Source: NORP240 sp942492445
Lineage (GTDB): Bacteria; Pseudomonadota; Gammaproteobacteria; Pseudomonadales; Pseudohongiellaceae
DNA length: 64,000 bases
Direction: 5' to 3'
Assembly (NCBI GenBank): GCA_942492445.1
Contig: CALOEW010000090.1
Coordinates: forward strand, 17,194 to 81,193
The notes under the pieces are model-generated. The model was not told the origin of the DNA and did no database searches. It was given only the letters and a program-made list of their open reading frames with translations. Positions 25,922 to 35,430 of this stretch are shown here, piece by piece (positions within the stretch are counted from its first letter, which is position 1; every line of letters begins with the position of its first letter). The translations under genes were made by a program, and so were the position numbers.

Positions 25922-26570
25922 TCAGTCTCTGAATAACCCATAGGCCTGAGCAAGCCTTTCGCCTGTGTGTGGACCGTGGACTATACCGAGATAGCGACCG
26001 GCCAGGATCGACCACTCCGATGTGGTCACTATGCTGCACCGTGTAGTTGCCGCCAGTCCCTCCAGCCTGTTCAACTGGTCTGGAGAAGGCGAAAAACAAC
26101 TGCTTGGCCAAGGCGGCTATTTGCGGATACTCGCCCGTCAGCCCGACGAAATCAGGGTGCAACGCCCCCACAAAATCGGCCATGACTTCAGGCGAGTCAT
26201 GCAGAGGATCAACACTGACCATGATGACACCGGTTTCGCTCCGGAGCCTGTCGGACTCCAGACCACGATAGAACGTTTCCAGGGCCTGCATGGCGTAAGG
26301 GCAGATATCCGGGCACGAGGTGAACCCGAAAAAAACGAATTGCCACTTGCCCTTCAAATCGTCCCGGGAAAACACTCTGCCCTGCTGATCTGTAAGCAGA
26401 AAATCCTGCAGCAGCACGGGATCCTCGAAGCGGGCGATACCTGGTTCGATAAATGCGTCGTCGCCACTGAACTCCGACCCGGCCAGGAACAACCCTGCCA
26501 ACAAGGCCAGCAACAGCAGGTCAAAGACTGCAAAAGCCAGCAGGAGCAGCCGTCTTCTGTGCGTCACCAT
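25922..26570 (-). CDS. SCO1/SenC-family copper chaperone (C-terminus frameshifted)
   Basis: Membrane-anchored thioredoxin-fold protein that delivers copper to the CuA centre of cytochrome c oxidase, consistent with the cox operon next door. One N-terminal membrane helix (about residues 8-30) is followed by the SCO domain with copper ligands in TSCPDICPYAMQ (CxxxC), VSVDPLHDSPE and a His in VQHSDH. As read, the frame after VVDPGR runs into non-family sequence and stops at 25899. Removing one base near 25997 restores RYLGIVHGPHTGERLAQAYG and a stop at 25922-25924, giving the usual SCO C-terminus and about 215 residues. Without correction the frame is 25899-26570. Confidence 0.85.
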
Positions 26571-26594
26571 GGGGGTCAGGGTGCCTGTGGCAGA

Positions 26595-27479
26595 TCAGAA
26601 CAGGTAGTGATCGGTGAGTAAAGCGACAAAGAGGATCGCCAGGTAGACAATGGAGTACTTGAAAGTCTCCATCGCGGTTTTCGGCCCGGGCCTGAACATA
26701 AGAGCCAGCGCCCAGGCCAGAAAAATGGCACCCAGTATCAACGCCGCGGACAGATATAACAGCCCACTCATTCCTGACAGGAAGGGAAAGACACTGACAA
26801 CAACCAGAATTGCCGTGTAGATGACAATATGTACCTTGGTAACGAATTCCCCATGAGTGACCGGCAACATGGGAATGCCGGTCTTCGCGTATTCGTCCTT
26901 TCGATGGATCGCCAGGGCCCAGAAATGGGGTGGAGTCCAGGCAAAAATGATCAGCACCAGGATCAGTGCGTCAGGTTCAATGGTGCCGCTGACCGCAGAC
27001 CACCCCAGCAGCGGCGGCATGGCCCCGGAAAGCCCGCCGATAACAATGTTCTGCGGTGTCGCCCGCTTCAGGTAGCCGGTGTAGATAAATGCATAGCCCA
27101 CAAAAGACGCCAGCGTCAGCCAGGCGCACAATGGATTTACCCCGAACAACAGGATCACCATTCCAATCACCCCGATCACGGTTGCGAACAGAGTGGCATG
27201 CAGGGGTTCAACCCGCCCCTGTGGGAGAGGACGGTTGTGAGTCCGCTTCATGAGGGAATCCACCTTGCGGTCAATAAGGTGGTTGACTGCTGCGCCGGAC
27301 CCGGCCACCAGGGCAATTCCCAGGTTGCCAAGGATGAGCACGTCCAGCGGAACCATACCGGGGACTGCCAGGAGCATTCCGACCACCGAGGTAAGAATCA
27401 TCAGCATGACTACCCGGGGTTTGCACATCTCATAGTAGTCACGCCAGGAGGCGGTCTGTTGGCTGGTTATCTCAGTCAC
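26595..27479 (-). CDS. ctaB: Heme O synthase (protoheme IX farnesyltransferase)
   Basis: Inner-membrane prenyltransferase that converts heme B to heme O, needed for the heme A of the adjacent oxidase. Nine hydrophobic segments are visible, with the UbiA-family aspartate motifs GSGAAVNHLIDRKVDSLMKRT and HRKDEYAKTGIPMLP. I chose GTG at 27479 (VTEITSQQTASWRDYYEMCKPRVV), preceded by GAGAG; the open frame extends 39 codons further to 27596, but those residues are not family-like. About 294 residues is usual. It sits 24 bases upstream of the SCO1 gene on the same strand. Confidence 0.92.
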   Translation of the reverse strand: MTEITSQQTASWRDYYEMCKPRVVMLMILTSVVGMLLAVPGMVPLDVLILGNLGIALVAGSGAAVNHLIDRKVDSLMKRTHNRPLPQGRVEPLHATLFATVIGVIGMVILLFGVNPLCAWLTLASFVGYAFIYTGYLKRATPQNIVIGGLSGAMPPLLGWSAVSGTIEPDALILVLIIFAWTPPHFWALAIHRKDEYAKTGIPMLPVTHGEFVTKVHIVIYTAILVVVSVFPFLSGMSGLLYLSAALILGAIFLAWALALMFRPGPKTAMETFKYSIVYLAILFVALLTDHYLF

Positions 27480-28194
27480 TGTTTCTCTCGTTCGGAAAGG
27501 CCTTGAAAGGCCGGGGAAATTTACTGTCGTCGAGGCTGCGTGGCTTTCCAGGGGGATCGACGCCCCGGTGTCTGCAACCAGGCGGCGGGAATTCAACCAC
27601 GTTTCGTTGCTGATCTCAAGGCCGGTTTTTCGAAAGCGGCGGTCACCCTCTGTCGGAATGGAATAAGGCTACCCGCGCATTTTGCGTCGATTCTCCGGAC
27701 CCGGTCAATGCCCTGCCGCGGCAAGGCGACCCGGGGCTCTCTAAAACCCGTTGATTTATCGCAACATATTGCCATTTTATGGTGCGGTTTTACTTGCGAT
27801 GGAAATGAAAAATCTATAGCATTGCTGCGGATTTACATGGTGTGTTGAGTGAGCTTTCAGAGGCGTTTTTTTACCCCCGGGTAAGGCCCGCCCAGTTATC
27901 GGTAATTGAGAAAAATTAAAAAAACAGCCGGGAAAACGGCATCTTTCGCGAGACTGGTGAAACAATTCCTGACCTCCCTCGCGAACGCTGCACAACTCTT
28001 CCGGGATTGTCCGTAACTCATCAGGCAATTCATTCATCACGCTCTTCGTGGCCGAAAACTGCGTATCCCTGCGCCGGTTTATCGTAGCGAAACAGGAAAG
28101 ACGAAGATAAACACAAGTTTCCACTGTCGCCCGCATCATTAAGGTCGCCGGTAAGCGCTTGTTTTACTGATGGATAGTTAAGGACTAGTCGATT
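27480..28194. other. Long upstream region of the cox operon
   Basis: About 715 bases (600 if the longer ctaB frame is used) between the divergent ctaB and cox operons. No gene is supported on either strand. It is more AT-rich between 27735 and 27935. TTGATTTATCGCAA at 27751-27764 resembles an FNR/ANR site at one half only. Promoters for both directions should lie here. The cox subunit II gene has a fair ribosome site, AAGGA, at about 28179-28183. Confidence 0.4.
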
Positions 28195-29550
28195 ATGGCT
28201 CTAGCAGTTGTTATTGTTGTTTTGGTTGTGGGCTCCATTATTTTCCATTTTGCGAGCCCCTGGTACTTCACCGATATCGCGGCCGACTGGGGCTCGGTGG
28301 ATGGCGTGATTACGGTGACCTTCTGGGTTACCGGCTTTGTCTTCATCGCCGTTAACCTGTTCCTGGCCTATTGTGTCTGGAAGTTCCGCCAGGCTCCTGG
28401 CCACAAGGCTGTCTACGAGCCGGAAAATTCCAAGCTTGAGGTCAGCCTGTCCGTAGTAACCGCTGTCGGTGTGGTGCTGATGCTGGCGCCGGGCCTGTTT
28501 GTCTGGGCCGCCTTTGTCTCTCCGCCTGAAGACGCCTACGATTTTGAAATTCTTGGCAGCCAATGGCAATGGCAATTCCGCTATCCCGGGGCGGACGGTG
28601 TTCTTGGTACCGCCGACACGAGATATATCAATGAGTCCAACCCCTGGGGTGTCAATCCCGAAGACCCCAACGGCCAGGACGACGTGGTCATCGACGGCAA
28701 CGTAGCCCATTTGCCGGTTGATTCCGACATCCGTGGCCTGTTGCGTTCGAAGGATGTACTGCACAATTTCACCGTTCCCCAGTTCCGGGTCAAGATGGAC
28801 ATGGTTCCCGGGCTGGTTTCCTACCTCTGGTTTCACACTACTGAAACCGGTACCTACGACATCATGTGCGAAGAAATGTGCGGCATCGCCCATTTCATGA
28901 TGCGCGGCAATGTGGTTGTTGAAGAACAGAGCAACTTCGACGCCTGGCTTGCCCAGCAGCCGACTTTCGCGGAAACCCAGGCCGTGTCAGCACCCAGCAT
29001 CGCTGCCGGACAGCAGGCCTACGCAGCCTGTGCCACCTGCCATGGCCAGAATGGCGAAGGCAATCAGGCCCTGAACGCGCCTCGACTGGCAGGATTGCAG
29101 GACTGGTACCTGGAACGTCAGCTGAACTACTTCAAGAGCGGTGTCCGTGGCGGTCAGGGTGACTCCATCGGTGCCATGATGGCACCCATGGCCATGGGGC
29201 TGGACGACAGCACCATTCGCAACCTCTCCGCCTATATCGCCAGCCTGCCCGTCAGTCCGGCTGCCGGCACCATCACTGATGCCAATATAGCCAACGGAGC
29301 ACGAATCTATGACCGCAACTGCAAGGCCTGTCACCTGGAAAACGCCGAAGGCACCTGGTACACCGACGCACCGGCCCTGGCTGGTATGAGCGACTGGTAC
29401 TTTGTCAACCAGATCAACAACTTCAGGAACAGGGTTCGCGGCATGCATCCGAACGACCTGTACGGTGAACAGATGGTCTGGATGGCAACCTCGATGGCCA
29501 ATCAGAACGAAGTGGAAGACGTCGCGGCCTACCTCAATTCGCTGCGGTAA
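28195..29550 (+). CDS. ctaC: Cytochrome c oxidase subunit II with two C-terminal cytochrome c domains
   Basis: CuA-containing subunit of the terminal oxidase, receiving electrons from cytochrome c. The 451-residue protein has three N-terminal hydrophobic segments (about residues 3-20, 38-62, 82-108), then the CuA domain: His190, and C225-E-E-M-C229-G-I-A-H233-F-M-M236, which is the full ligand set, so this is a cytochrome and not a quinol oxidase. Two cytochrome c domains follow, with CATCH (279-283) and CKACH (376-380), resembling a caa3-type fusion but doubled. The start is ATG with AAGGA upstream. It is first in the cox operon; subunit I follows after 114 bases. Confidence 0.92.
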   Translation: MALAVVIVVLVVGSIIFHFASPWYFTDIAADWGSVDGVITVTFWVTGFVFIAVNLFLAYCVWKFRQAPGHKAVYEPENSKLEVSLSVVTAVGVVLMLAPGLFVWAAFVSPPEDAYDFEILGSQWQWQFRYPGADGVLGTADTRYINESNPWGVNPEDPNGQDDVVIDGNVAHLPVDSDIRGLLRSKDVLHNFTVPQFRVKMDMVPGLVSYLWFHTTETGTYDIMCEEMCGIAHFMMRGNVVVEEQSNFDAWLAQQPTFAETQAVSAPSIAAGQQAYAACATCHGQNGEGNQALNAPRLAGLQDWYLERQLNYFKSGVRGGQGDSIGAMMAPMAMGLDDSTIRNLSAYIASLPVSPAAGTITDANIANGARIYDRNCKACHLENAEGTWYTDAPALAGMSDWYFVNQINNFRNRVRGMHPNDLYGEQMVWMATSMANQNEVEDVAAYLNSLR

Positions 29551-29653
29551 TAACCGAATTTGAATGTGAAGCAAGAATTGCCAGCAGTTACAGGACAGCG
29601 CATCAGTAAAAGGCCCGCTGCCGCGACGGTCGCTGTAAGTTTTTATGTACTTT

Positions 29654-29660
29654 AGGAGGT
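29654..29660 (+). promoter_or_regulatory. Strong ribosome binding site of ctaD
   Basis: AGGAGGT lies 4 bases before the ATG at 29665. It is a near-complete anti-Shine-Dalgarno match and the strongest site noticed in the window, consistent with high translation of subunit I. Confidence 0.7.
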
Positions 29661-29664
29661 TTTA

Positions 29665-31451
29665 ATGGCTTACGTACCTTTAGCCGACCAGGAGCAAGAG
29701 CTCCACCATCCGCATAGTTGGGTAACCAAGTATGTGTTCAGCCAGGATCACAAGGTGATCGCCATTCAATATGGCAGCACTGCGATCGCGGTTGGCGTGG
29801 TGGCACTGGTGTTGTCACTGTTGATGCGCATGCAGCTGGGCTTTCCGGAAACTTTTTCCCTGATTGATCCCAGCTCCTATTACCAGGCGGTTACCATGCA
29901 CGGCATGATCATGGTGGTTTACCTGTTGACCGCATTGTTTCTCGGAGGATTCGGCAATTACCTGATTCCCCTGATGGTCGGCGCGAGGGACATGGTTTTC
30001 CCATTCCTCAACATGCTCAGTTACTGGGTATACCTGGTGTCGGTAATCATCCTGATGGCCAGCTTTTTTGCTCCCGGGGGGCCGACCGGTGCCGGCTGGA
30101 CACTGTACCCTCCGCAAACCAGCATGCTTGGTACCCCTGGCCATGACTGGGGCATAATTCTGATGCTGGCATCCCTGGCAGTGTTTATCGTGGCATTCAC
30201 CATGGGCGGCCTCAACTACGTCACCACGGTTCTGCAGGCTCGTTGTCGCGGCCTTACTATGATGCGCCTGCCACTCAGCGTCTGGGGTATCTTCACCGCC
30301 ACCGTTCTGGGTCTGTTCGCTTTCCCGGCACTGTTCGTGGCTGCCATCATGATGGGCTTCGATATCCTGCTGGGAACCAGTTTCTTCATGCCGGCCATCA
30401 TCGATGCCGGCCAGCCCCCGGATACTGCCGGCGGCAGCCCGATCCTGTTCCAGCACCTGTTCTGGTTCTTCGGCCATCCTGAAGTTTACATCGTGGCGCT
30501 GCCGGTGTTTGGGCTGGTATCCGACATCATCAGCACCCATGCCCGCAAGAACATCTTCGGTTATCGCATGATGGTATGGGCAATCATAGCCATTGGCGGC
30601 TTGAGCTTTGTCGTCTGGGCTCACCACATGTACGTGAGCGGCATGAACCCGTACTTCGGTTTCTTTTTCGCCACCACCACGCTGATTATCGCGGTACCGA
30701 CGGCACTGAAAGTCTACAACTGGGTTCTTACCCTGTGGGAAGGCGACATCCGCATGAATGTTCCGATGTTCTTCGCCATCGGCTTCATCTTCACTTTCAT
30801 CCATGGAGGGCTGACCGGCCTGTTCCTGGGTAATGTGGTAATCGACCTGCCACTTTCGGACACCTACTTCGTGATTGCCCACTTCCACATGGTGATGGGC
30901 GTATCCCCGGTACTGGTATTCTTTGCGGCGCGGTCTATCACTGGTTCCCGCTGATGTCTGGCAGGATGTACAACGAAACCATGGCCAAGTGGCACTTCTG
31001 GGTGACATTCCTTGGAGCCTACGCCATCTATCTGCCAATGCATTACCTGGGTTTCCTGGGTGTACCGCGGCGCTACTACGCACTGGGCAGCACCGATTTC
31101 ATTCCAGAGTCTGCTCAGGACCTGAACGCCAACATCACTATTGCCGCGCTGATCGTCGGCGCCGCTCAGCTCCTGTTCCTCATCAACATCTTCTGGAGCC
31201 TGAAGAGTGGCAAGAAAGCAGGGCACAATCCCTGGGGTTCGGCATCTCTGGAATGGCAGACTCCGGACGTTCCGCCGGTACACGGCAACTGGGGAGCGAA
31301 GCTGCCTTCGGTCTATCGCTGGGCGTACGACTACAGCGTGCCTGGCGCTCACCAGGATTTTATTCCACAGAGCACTCCGGAAGCGGAAGAGCCAACGGTT
31401 GACGAGCAGCATTTCGACCCGGACCACGATCAGTCCAAGGCGGAACTATGA
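29665..31451 (+). CDS. ctaD: Cytochrome c oxidase subunit I (interrupted by a frameshift)
   Basis: Catalytic subunit of the aa3-type oxidase, binding heme a and the heme a3-CuB centre. The first 425 residues carry the low-spin heme ligand His79 (TMHGMIMVVY), the CuB/Tyr motif GHPEVYIVALPVFG (A-type oxidase), WAHHMY and the heme-ligand pair region HFHMVMG. At about 30925-30931 the frame shifts and stops (30952-30954), while the family sequence continues in another frame as VYHWFPLMSGRMYNET to the TGA at 31449-31451. Adding one base near GCGGCGCGG restores a protein of about 595 residues. An essential respiratory subunit is unlikely to be broken, so sequence error is favoured. The stop overlaps the next gene (ATGA). 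Confidence 0.92.
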
Positions 31452-32065
31452 GCTTTTTTAAACAGGTAACCAGCAAGCCGTGGGAGCGGAAAGGCATCAT
31501 CGGCCCCCTGCGGCCGGAGGGTGCCTTCGCGGTTCCGTCGGAAAAGGTGGCTCTGAGCTTCTTTCTGGTGGTGGTGGCGGTGATCTTCTCTCTGTTCACC
31601 GTCAGCTACTTTATTCGCATGGAGCTGCCCGACTGGGCGGCTAGGACAGAGCCCGCACAGTTATGGATTAACACCGGTTTGCTGGTAATCAGCAGCATCC
31701 TGTTCCAATGGACCCGCACCCTGCTGGCAAGTGGGCAGACCCGCAATCTGAAAACCGGACTGCTGGGAGGCGGAGCATTCGCCATCGCCTTCATCATCGG
31801 CCAGTTGCTGGTCTGGAATCGGCTGCGGTCCGAAGGAATAACCATGACCTCCAATCCGGCGGATTCCTTCTTTTACCTGTTGACAGGCCTGCACGGACTG
31901 CACCTGTTGGGTGGCCTGTGGGTGTGGAGCAAGTCTTCCATCAAGCTGTTGTCGGGGGATGCCGAACCGGGGGACATCAAACTCAGCGTGGAACTGTGCA
32001 CCATCTACTGGCATGCCCTGTTACTGGTTTGGCTGGTGCTGTTCGGAATTCTGGCCAACACCTGA
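31448..32065 (+). CDS. Cytochrome c oxidase subunit III-like protein (first copy)
   Basis: A 205-residue heme-copper oxidase subunit III family protein with five hydrophobic segments. Conserved subunit III signatures are SFFYLLTGLHGLHLLGGLW (about residues 145-163) and TIYWHALLLVWLVLF near the C-terminus. It overlaps the ctaD stop by 4 bases. In Pseudomonas the gene at this place is the CuB assembly factor ctaG, which this protein does not resemble. It may be a regular subunit or an accessory that works beside the second copy. Confidence 0.8.
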   Translation: MSFFKQVTSKPWERKGIIGPLRPEGAFAVPSEKVALSFFLVVVAVIFSLFTVSYFIRMELPDWAARTEPAQLWINTGLLVISSILFQWTRTLLASGQTRNLKTGLLGGGAFAIAFIIGQLLVWNRLRSEGITMTSNPADSFFYLLTGLHGLHLLGGLWVWSKSSIKLLSGDAEPGDIKLSVELCTIYWHALLLVWLVLFGILANT

Positions 32066-32120
32066 ACGGAATAAATTGATCAATTAATACAAACATTAGG
32101 CAATTTGTAGGGATAAATGC

Positions 32121-32804
32121 ATGACTGACACCGCAGCAACAGACGCCCTGACGCCCAAGTCAGGGATGGACGGGCTGGTAGACGACTGGTCTGCCGACAA
32201 ACAAACCTATCATGTGCCCTGGGGCAAGGCGATGATGTGGATCTTCCTGGTAAGTGACACATTCATCTTTACCTGCTTCCTGGACCAGCTACATGAATGT
32301 CGATGGACCGCCACCGAGCCCTGGCCTTATCCCAGCGAGATCTTCGCCCTGTCGTTCGGTGGCGATCCTATTCCGCTGATCCTCATCGCCATCATGACGT
32401 TTATACTGATCACCAGCAGCGGCACCATGGCGCTGGCCGTCAACTACGGCTACCGGGGCGATCGACAGAAAACCGCACTGTTGATGCTGGCCACTGCCGC
32501 ATTCGGTGCCTCATTTGTCGGTATGCAGGCGTTCGAGTGGACCAAGCTGATCGTGGAGGAAGGCATCCGGCCCTGGAGCAATCCCTTCGGAGCTCCCCAG
32601 TTCGGATCGGTATTTTTCATGATCACCGGGTTTCACGGTCTACACGTAACGGGGGGTGTTATCTACCTGCTGATCGTTGCTTCCAAGGTGTATCGGGGCC
32701 ATTACGAAAAGAAAGGTTACGAGATTGTCGAAATCGCCGGCCTCTACTGGCACTTCGTCGACCTCGTCTGGGTATTCATTTTTGCATTTTTCTATCTTTG
32801 GTAA
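32121..32804 (+). CDS. ctaE: Cytochrome c oxidase subunit III (second copy)
   Basis: A 227-residue subunit III with five membrane helices and a hydrophilic N-terminus. Family signatures are GSVFFMITGFHGLHVTGGVIYL and EIAGLYWHFVDLVWVFIFAFFYLW, the standard C-terminal motif. It is closer to canonical subunit III than the gene before it, whose C-terminal motif is altered. It lies 55 bases after the first copy and 12 bases before the subunit IV gene, so all are in one operon. Confidence 0.88.
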   Translation: MTDTAATDALTPKSGMDGLVDDWSADKQTYHVPWGKAMMWIFLVSDTFIFTCFLDQLHECRWTATEPWPYPSEIFALSFGGDPIPLILIAIMTFILITSSGTMALAVNYGYRGDRQKTALLMLATAAFGASFVGMQAFEWTKLIVEEGIRPWSNPFGAPQFGSVFFMITGFHGLHVTGGVIYLLIVASKVYRGHYEKKGYEIVEIAGLYWHFVDLVWVFIFAFFYLW

Positions 32805-32816
32805 GGAGAGACAGTA

Positions 32817-33197
32817 ATGTCAGCGGAAGCAGGTCAACAACATCCTCTGGGAATTTATTACAAGGTCTGGGTTCTCCTTTTCGTGCTCAGTGGCTTCTCA
32901 TACGCCACTGACTTTTTGCCGGACGGCATTCTCCGGTGGGCGCTTATTCTACTTTTCATGGCGTTGAAGGCCGGCTTTATCGTTGCCATCTTCATGCACG
33001 CTTTCTGGGAGAGAATGGCTCTGGTGTTTACTATCCTCGGCCCGCCGCTCGTGCTGCTGCTGCTGATCGGATTCCTGGGCGCGGAAAGCCAATACACCTG
33101 GGGTACGCGGGTCCAGTATCGGGGCCAGGATCCTAACGCCATGCCGCTTTCAGTGGAAGATGTGCACGGTGGCGGCCACGAGGAAGAAGAACACTGA
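32817..33197 (+). CDS. Cytochrome c oxidase subunit IV, prokaryotic type
   Basis: Small accessory subunit of heme-copper oxidases. The 126-residue protein has three hydrophobic segments, including ALILLFMALKAGFIVAIFMHAF, where LKAGFI...FMH is characteristic of bacterial subunit IV. The C-terminal tail is polar, with a Gly/His/Glu-rich end (HGGGHEEEEH) that could bind metal. It has a ribosome site AAGGAGA about 10 bases upstream and is the last gene before the terminator. Confidence 0.83.
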   Translation: MSAEAGQQHPLGIYYKVWVLLFVLSGFSYATDFLPDGILRWALILLFMALKAGFIVAIFMHAFWERMALVFTILGPPLVLLLLIGFLGAESQYTWGTRVQYRGQDPNAMPLSVEDVHGGGHEEEEH

Positions 33198-33222
33198 TTC
33201 TTCCGGGAAAACCAGAACACGG

Positions 33223-33253
33223 AAAAAGCCAGCTGACTTAAGCTGGCTTTTTT
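33223..33253 (+). terminator. Intrinsic terminator of the cox operon
   Basis: Stem AAAAAGCCAGCT (33223-33234) with AGCTGGCTTTTT (33241-33252), loop GACTTA, followed by a T-run. It lies 26 bases after the subunit IV stop. Its A-run on the other side makes it usable for the convergent prlC transcript too. Confidence 0.9.
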
Positions 33254-33352
33254 GATTCCGCTTGGAAAACAACCGAGATGCGGGGGAGTTCCCCGCCAGC
33301 GACAATCACCATGCAGTGGCACCTGCACGGTCCTGTCTGAATAGATCCACTT

Positions 33353-35404
33353 TCAGCCTGCGGGAATACCCTTTTGGGCTAACAGCGCTTCGATACTTGG
33401 CTCCCGCCCCATGAAATCCTTGAAAAGCTGCAATGCTTTGTCCGCCCCACCGCGACAGAGAATCTTGTCGAGAAAGCGACGCCCGGTTGCTTCGTCCAGC
33501 ACACCGGCCGCATCGAATCGCGAGAAAACATCGGCTGACAGGACTTCGGCCCAGTAATAACTGTAATAGCCGGCCGCATACCCCCCTGCAAATATATGGG
33601 AAAAACTGTTCTCGAAGCGATTGAATTCCGGCACTGAATACACTGCTGTCTTTGCCCTGACTTCCTGCATTGTGTCGCGCACGTACCCCGGGGCAAGTCT
33701 GGCCAGCCCCCGGTGTAATTCAAAGTCGAACAGGCCGAGCTCAAGTTGCCGCATCATTTTCATCCCGGCCTGAAAATTTTTAGCTGCCAGCAACTTATCC
33801 AGCTCATCCTCCGGAAGTGGTTCACCGGTTTCAAAGTGAGAGGAAATCAGGTTTATAGACTCTTTGTTCCAGCACCAGTTTTCCAGAAGCTGACTGGGAA
33901 GTTCAACCGCGTCCCAGGCTACTCCATTGATCCCAGAAACCCGTAAGCTCTCCTCTGTGGTGAGAAGATGATGCAGCCCATGACCAAATTCATGAAAAAG
34001 TGTCGTAACTTCAGGATGAGTCAGAAGGGAGGGTTTGGCGCCTTTTCCTTCACTGAAATTGCAGACCAGGTAGGCTGCGGGCAGTTGCAGGCTGCCATCT
34101 TCAAGTTTGCGCCGAGTGCGACAACCGGCCATCCAGGCACCGCTGCGCTTGCTGTCTCTGGTGTAAAGATCAAGAAACACTCTGGCAATCAGTTTCCCCG
34201 CCCTGAAGATATCAAAAGCTTCAACACTTGGATGCCAGGTATCGTAGGTCTTATTCGGTTCAATCGAGATCCCGAATAATCTGCCGGCGATCTGAAAAAG
34301 CCCGGCTTTGACTTTTTCTACCGGGAAATAGGCCCGCATCGCCTCCTGAGAAATATCAAAGAGGTGAGTTCGAAGCTTTTCACTGTAGTAGGGGATATCC
34401 CAGGCTTCGAGGTGCCGCTTCCCGAGAGTGGCTGAAAACTCTTCAAGCTGTCTGAACTCTCGTTCGGCAACCGGCCTGCCACGTACCACCAGCTTTTCAA
34501 GAAAGTCCACGACATCGCTGGAACTTTCGGCCATCTTGGTCGCCATGGACAGCTCAGTGTAGTCGACAAATCCCAGCAGACCGGCCTTTTCCCCGCGAAG
34601 CCTGAGAATCTCATCGATTAACGGGGCATTATCCCAGCGCCTGTCGCCTCCATTTTGATCAGAGGCCCGGGTGACATAGGCGGTATAAACCTCCCTGCGC
34701 AGCGCTTCATCATCCGCATAAGTAGTGACAGCATGAAAACTGGGGAAATCCAGCGTCAACAGGAATCCTTCGAGTCCTTTCTGGTGAGCGGCATTCTCGG
34801 CATCGCTCAGGGCAGATTCCGGTATGCCGGCAAGGCGCACCCGATCTGTGATCAGAAGGGTCCAGTCGTGGGTAGCATCCAGCAGATTATTACTGAACTG
34901 CATAGAAAGTTTGCTCAGTTTGTTTTCCAGCTCCCTGAAGCGCTGCTTTTCTTCCGCTTCCAGAGTCACGCCAGCCAATTTGAAATCGAGCAGGTAGTCA
35001 TCGAGTACCTTTACCTGGCTTGTTGACAGCCCCAGCGATCCGGCCCGGTCACGAAGCGCACTGATACGTTGATACAATGCCTCGTTCTGGGAAAGGCTGG
35101 TGGAATATTCAGTGACCAGTGGCAGACAACGATCATATATTTCCCGCAGCTCCTTACTGTTGTCGACGGAAAACAGATGACTGACGGTGGACCATAGATT
35201 GTCAAGCCGGTCTTCCAGATTATCCAGCACTTCGATCAGGTTATCCCAGTCTGGCGGGCGGTTGTCGTCAGCCAGCAGCACTTCCAGTGCCGTTTTATTT
35301 TCCTGGATTACCTGATGCACGGCCGGCTCTATGTGTTCAGGTTTTAATGTTGAGAAGGGGGGAAGAAGCCCTCCGTTCAGCAGTGGATTGATCATGGTTT
35401 TCAT
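33353..35404 (-). CDS. prlC: Oligopeptidase A (M3 family zinc metallopeptidase)
   Basis: Cytoplasmic peptidase that degrades peptides, including cleaved signal peptides. The zinc site HEFGHGLHHLL (HEXXH) and the downstream Glu-containing segment SQLLENWCW are intact. The ATG at 35404 (MKTMINPLLNGG) gives 683 residues, matching E. coli PrlC (680); the open frame continues upstream for 86 codons, but that part reads through the aroE end and is not family-like. It lies 26 bases after the aroE stop on the same strand. Confidence 0.93.
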   Translation of the reverse strand: MKTMINPLLNGGLLPPFSTLKPEHIEPAVHQVIQENKTALEVLLADDNRPPDWDNLIEVLDNLEDRLDNLWSTVSHLFSVDNSKELREIYDRCLPLVTEYSTSLSQNEALYQRISALRDRAGSLGLSTSQVKVLDDYLLDFKLAGVTLEAEEKQRFRELENKLSKLSMQFSNNLLDATHDWTLLITDRVRLAGIPESALSDAENAAHQKGLEGFLLTLDFPSFHAVTTYADDEALRREVYTAYVTRASDQNGGDRRWDNAPLIDEILRLRGEKAGLLGFVDYTELSMATKMAESSSDVVDFLEKLVVRGRPVAEREFRQLEEFSATLGKRHLEAWDIPYYSEKLRTHLFDISQEAMRAYFPVEKVKAGLFQIAGRLFGISIEPNKTYDTWHPSVEAFDIFRAGKLIARVFLDLYTRDSKRSGAWMAGCRTRRKLEDGSLQLPAAYLVCNFSEGKGAKPSLLTHPEVTTLFHEFGHGLHHLLTTEESLRVSGINGVAWDAVELPSQLLENWCWNKESINLISSHFETGEPLPEDELDKLLAAKNFQAGMKMMRQLELGLFDFELHRGLARLAPGYVRDTMQEVRAKTAVYSVPEFNRFENSFSHIFAGGYAAGYYSYYWAEVLSADVFSRFDAAGVLDEATGRRFLDKILCRGGADKALQLFKDFMGREPSIEALLAQKGIPAG

Positions 35405-35430
35405 CAAGACTTCGTTTCTGCAGCCAATCG

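Noticed and set aside
27751..27764. FNR/ANR site upstream of the cox operon
   Set aside because: Only the TTGAT half fits; the other half (CGCAA) is poor, and the site is more than 400 bases from ctaC.
29815..31083. Long open frame (422 codons) on the minus strand opposite ctaD
   Set aside because: It lies wholly opposite a gene with clear family motifs, is rich in His, Gln and Glu as expected of a reverse-frame shadow, and has no recognisable domain.
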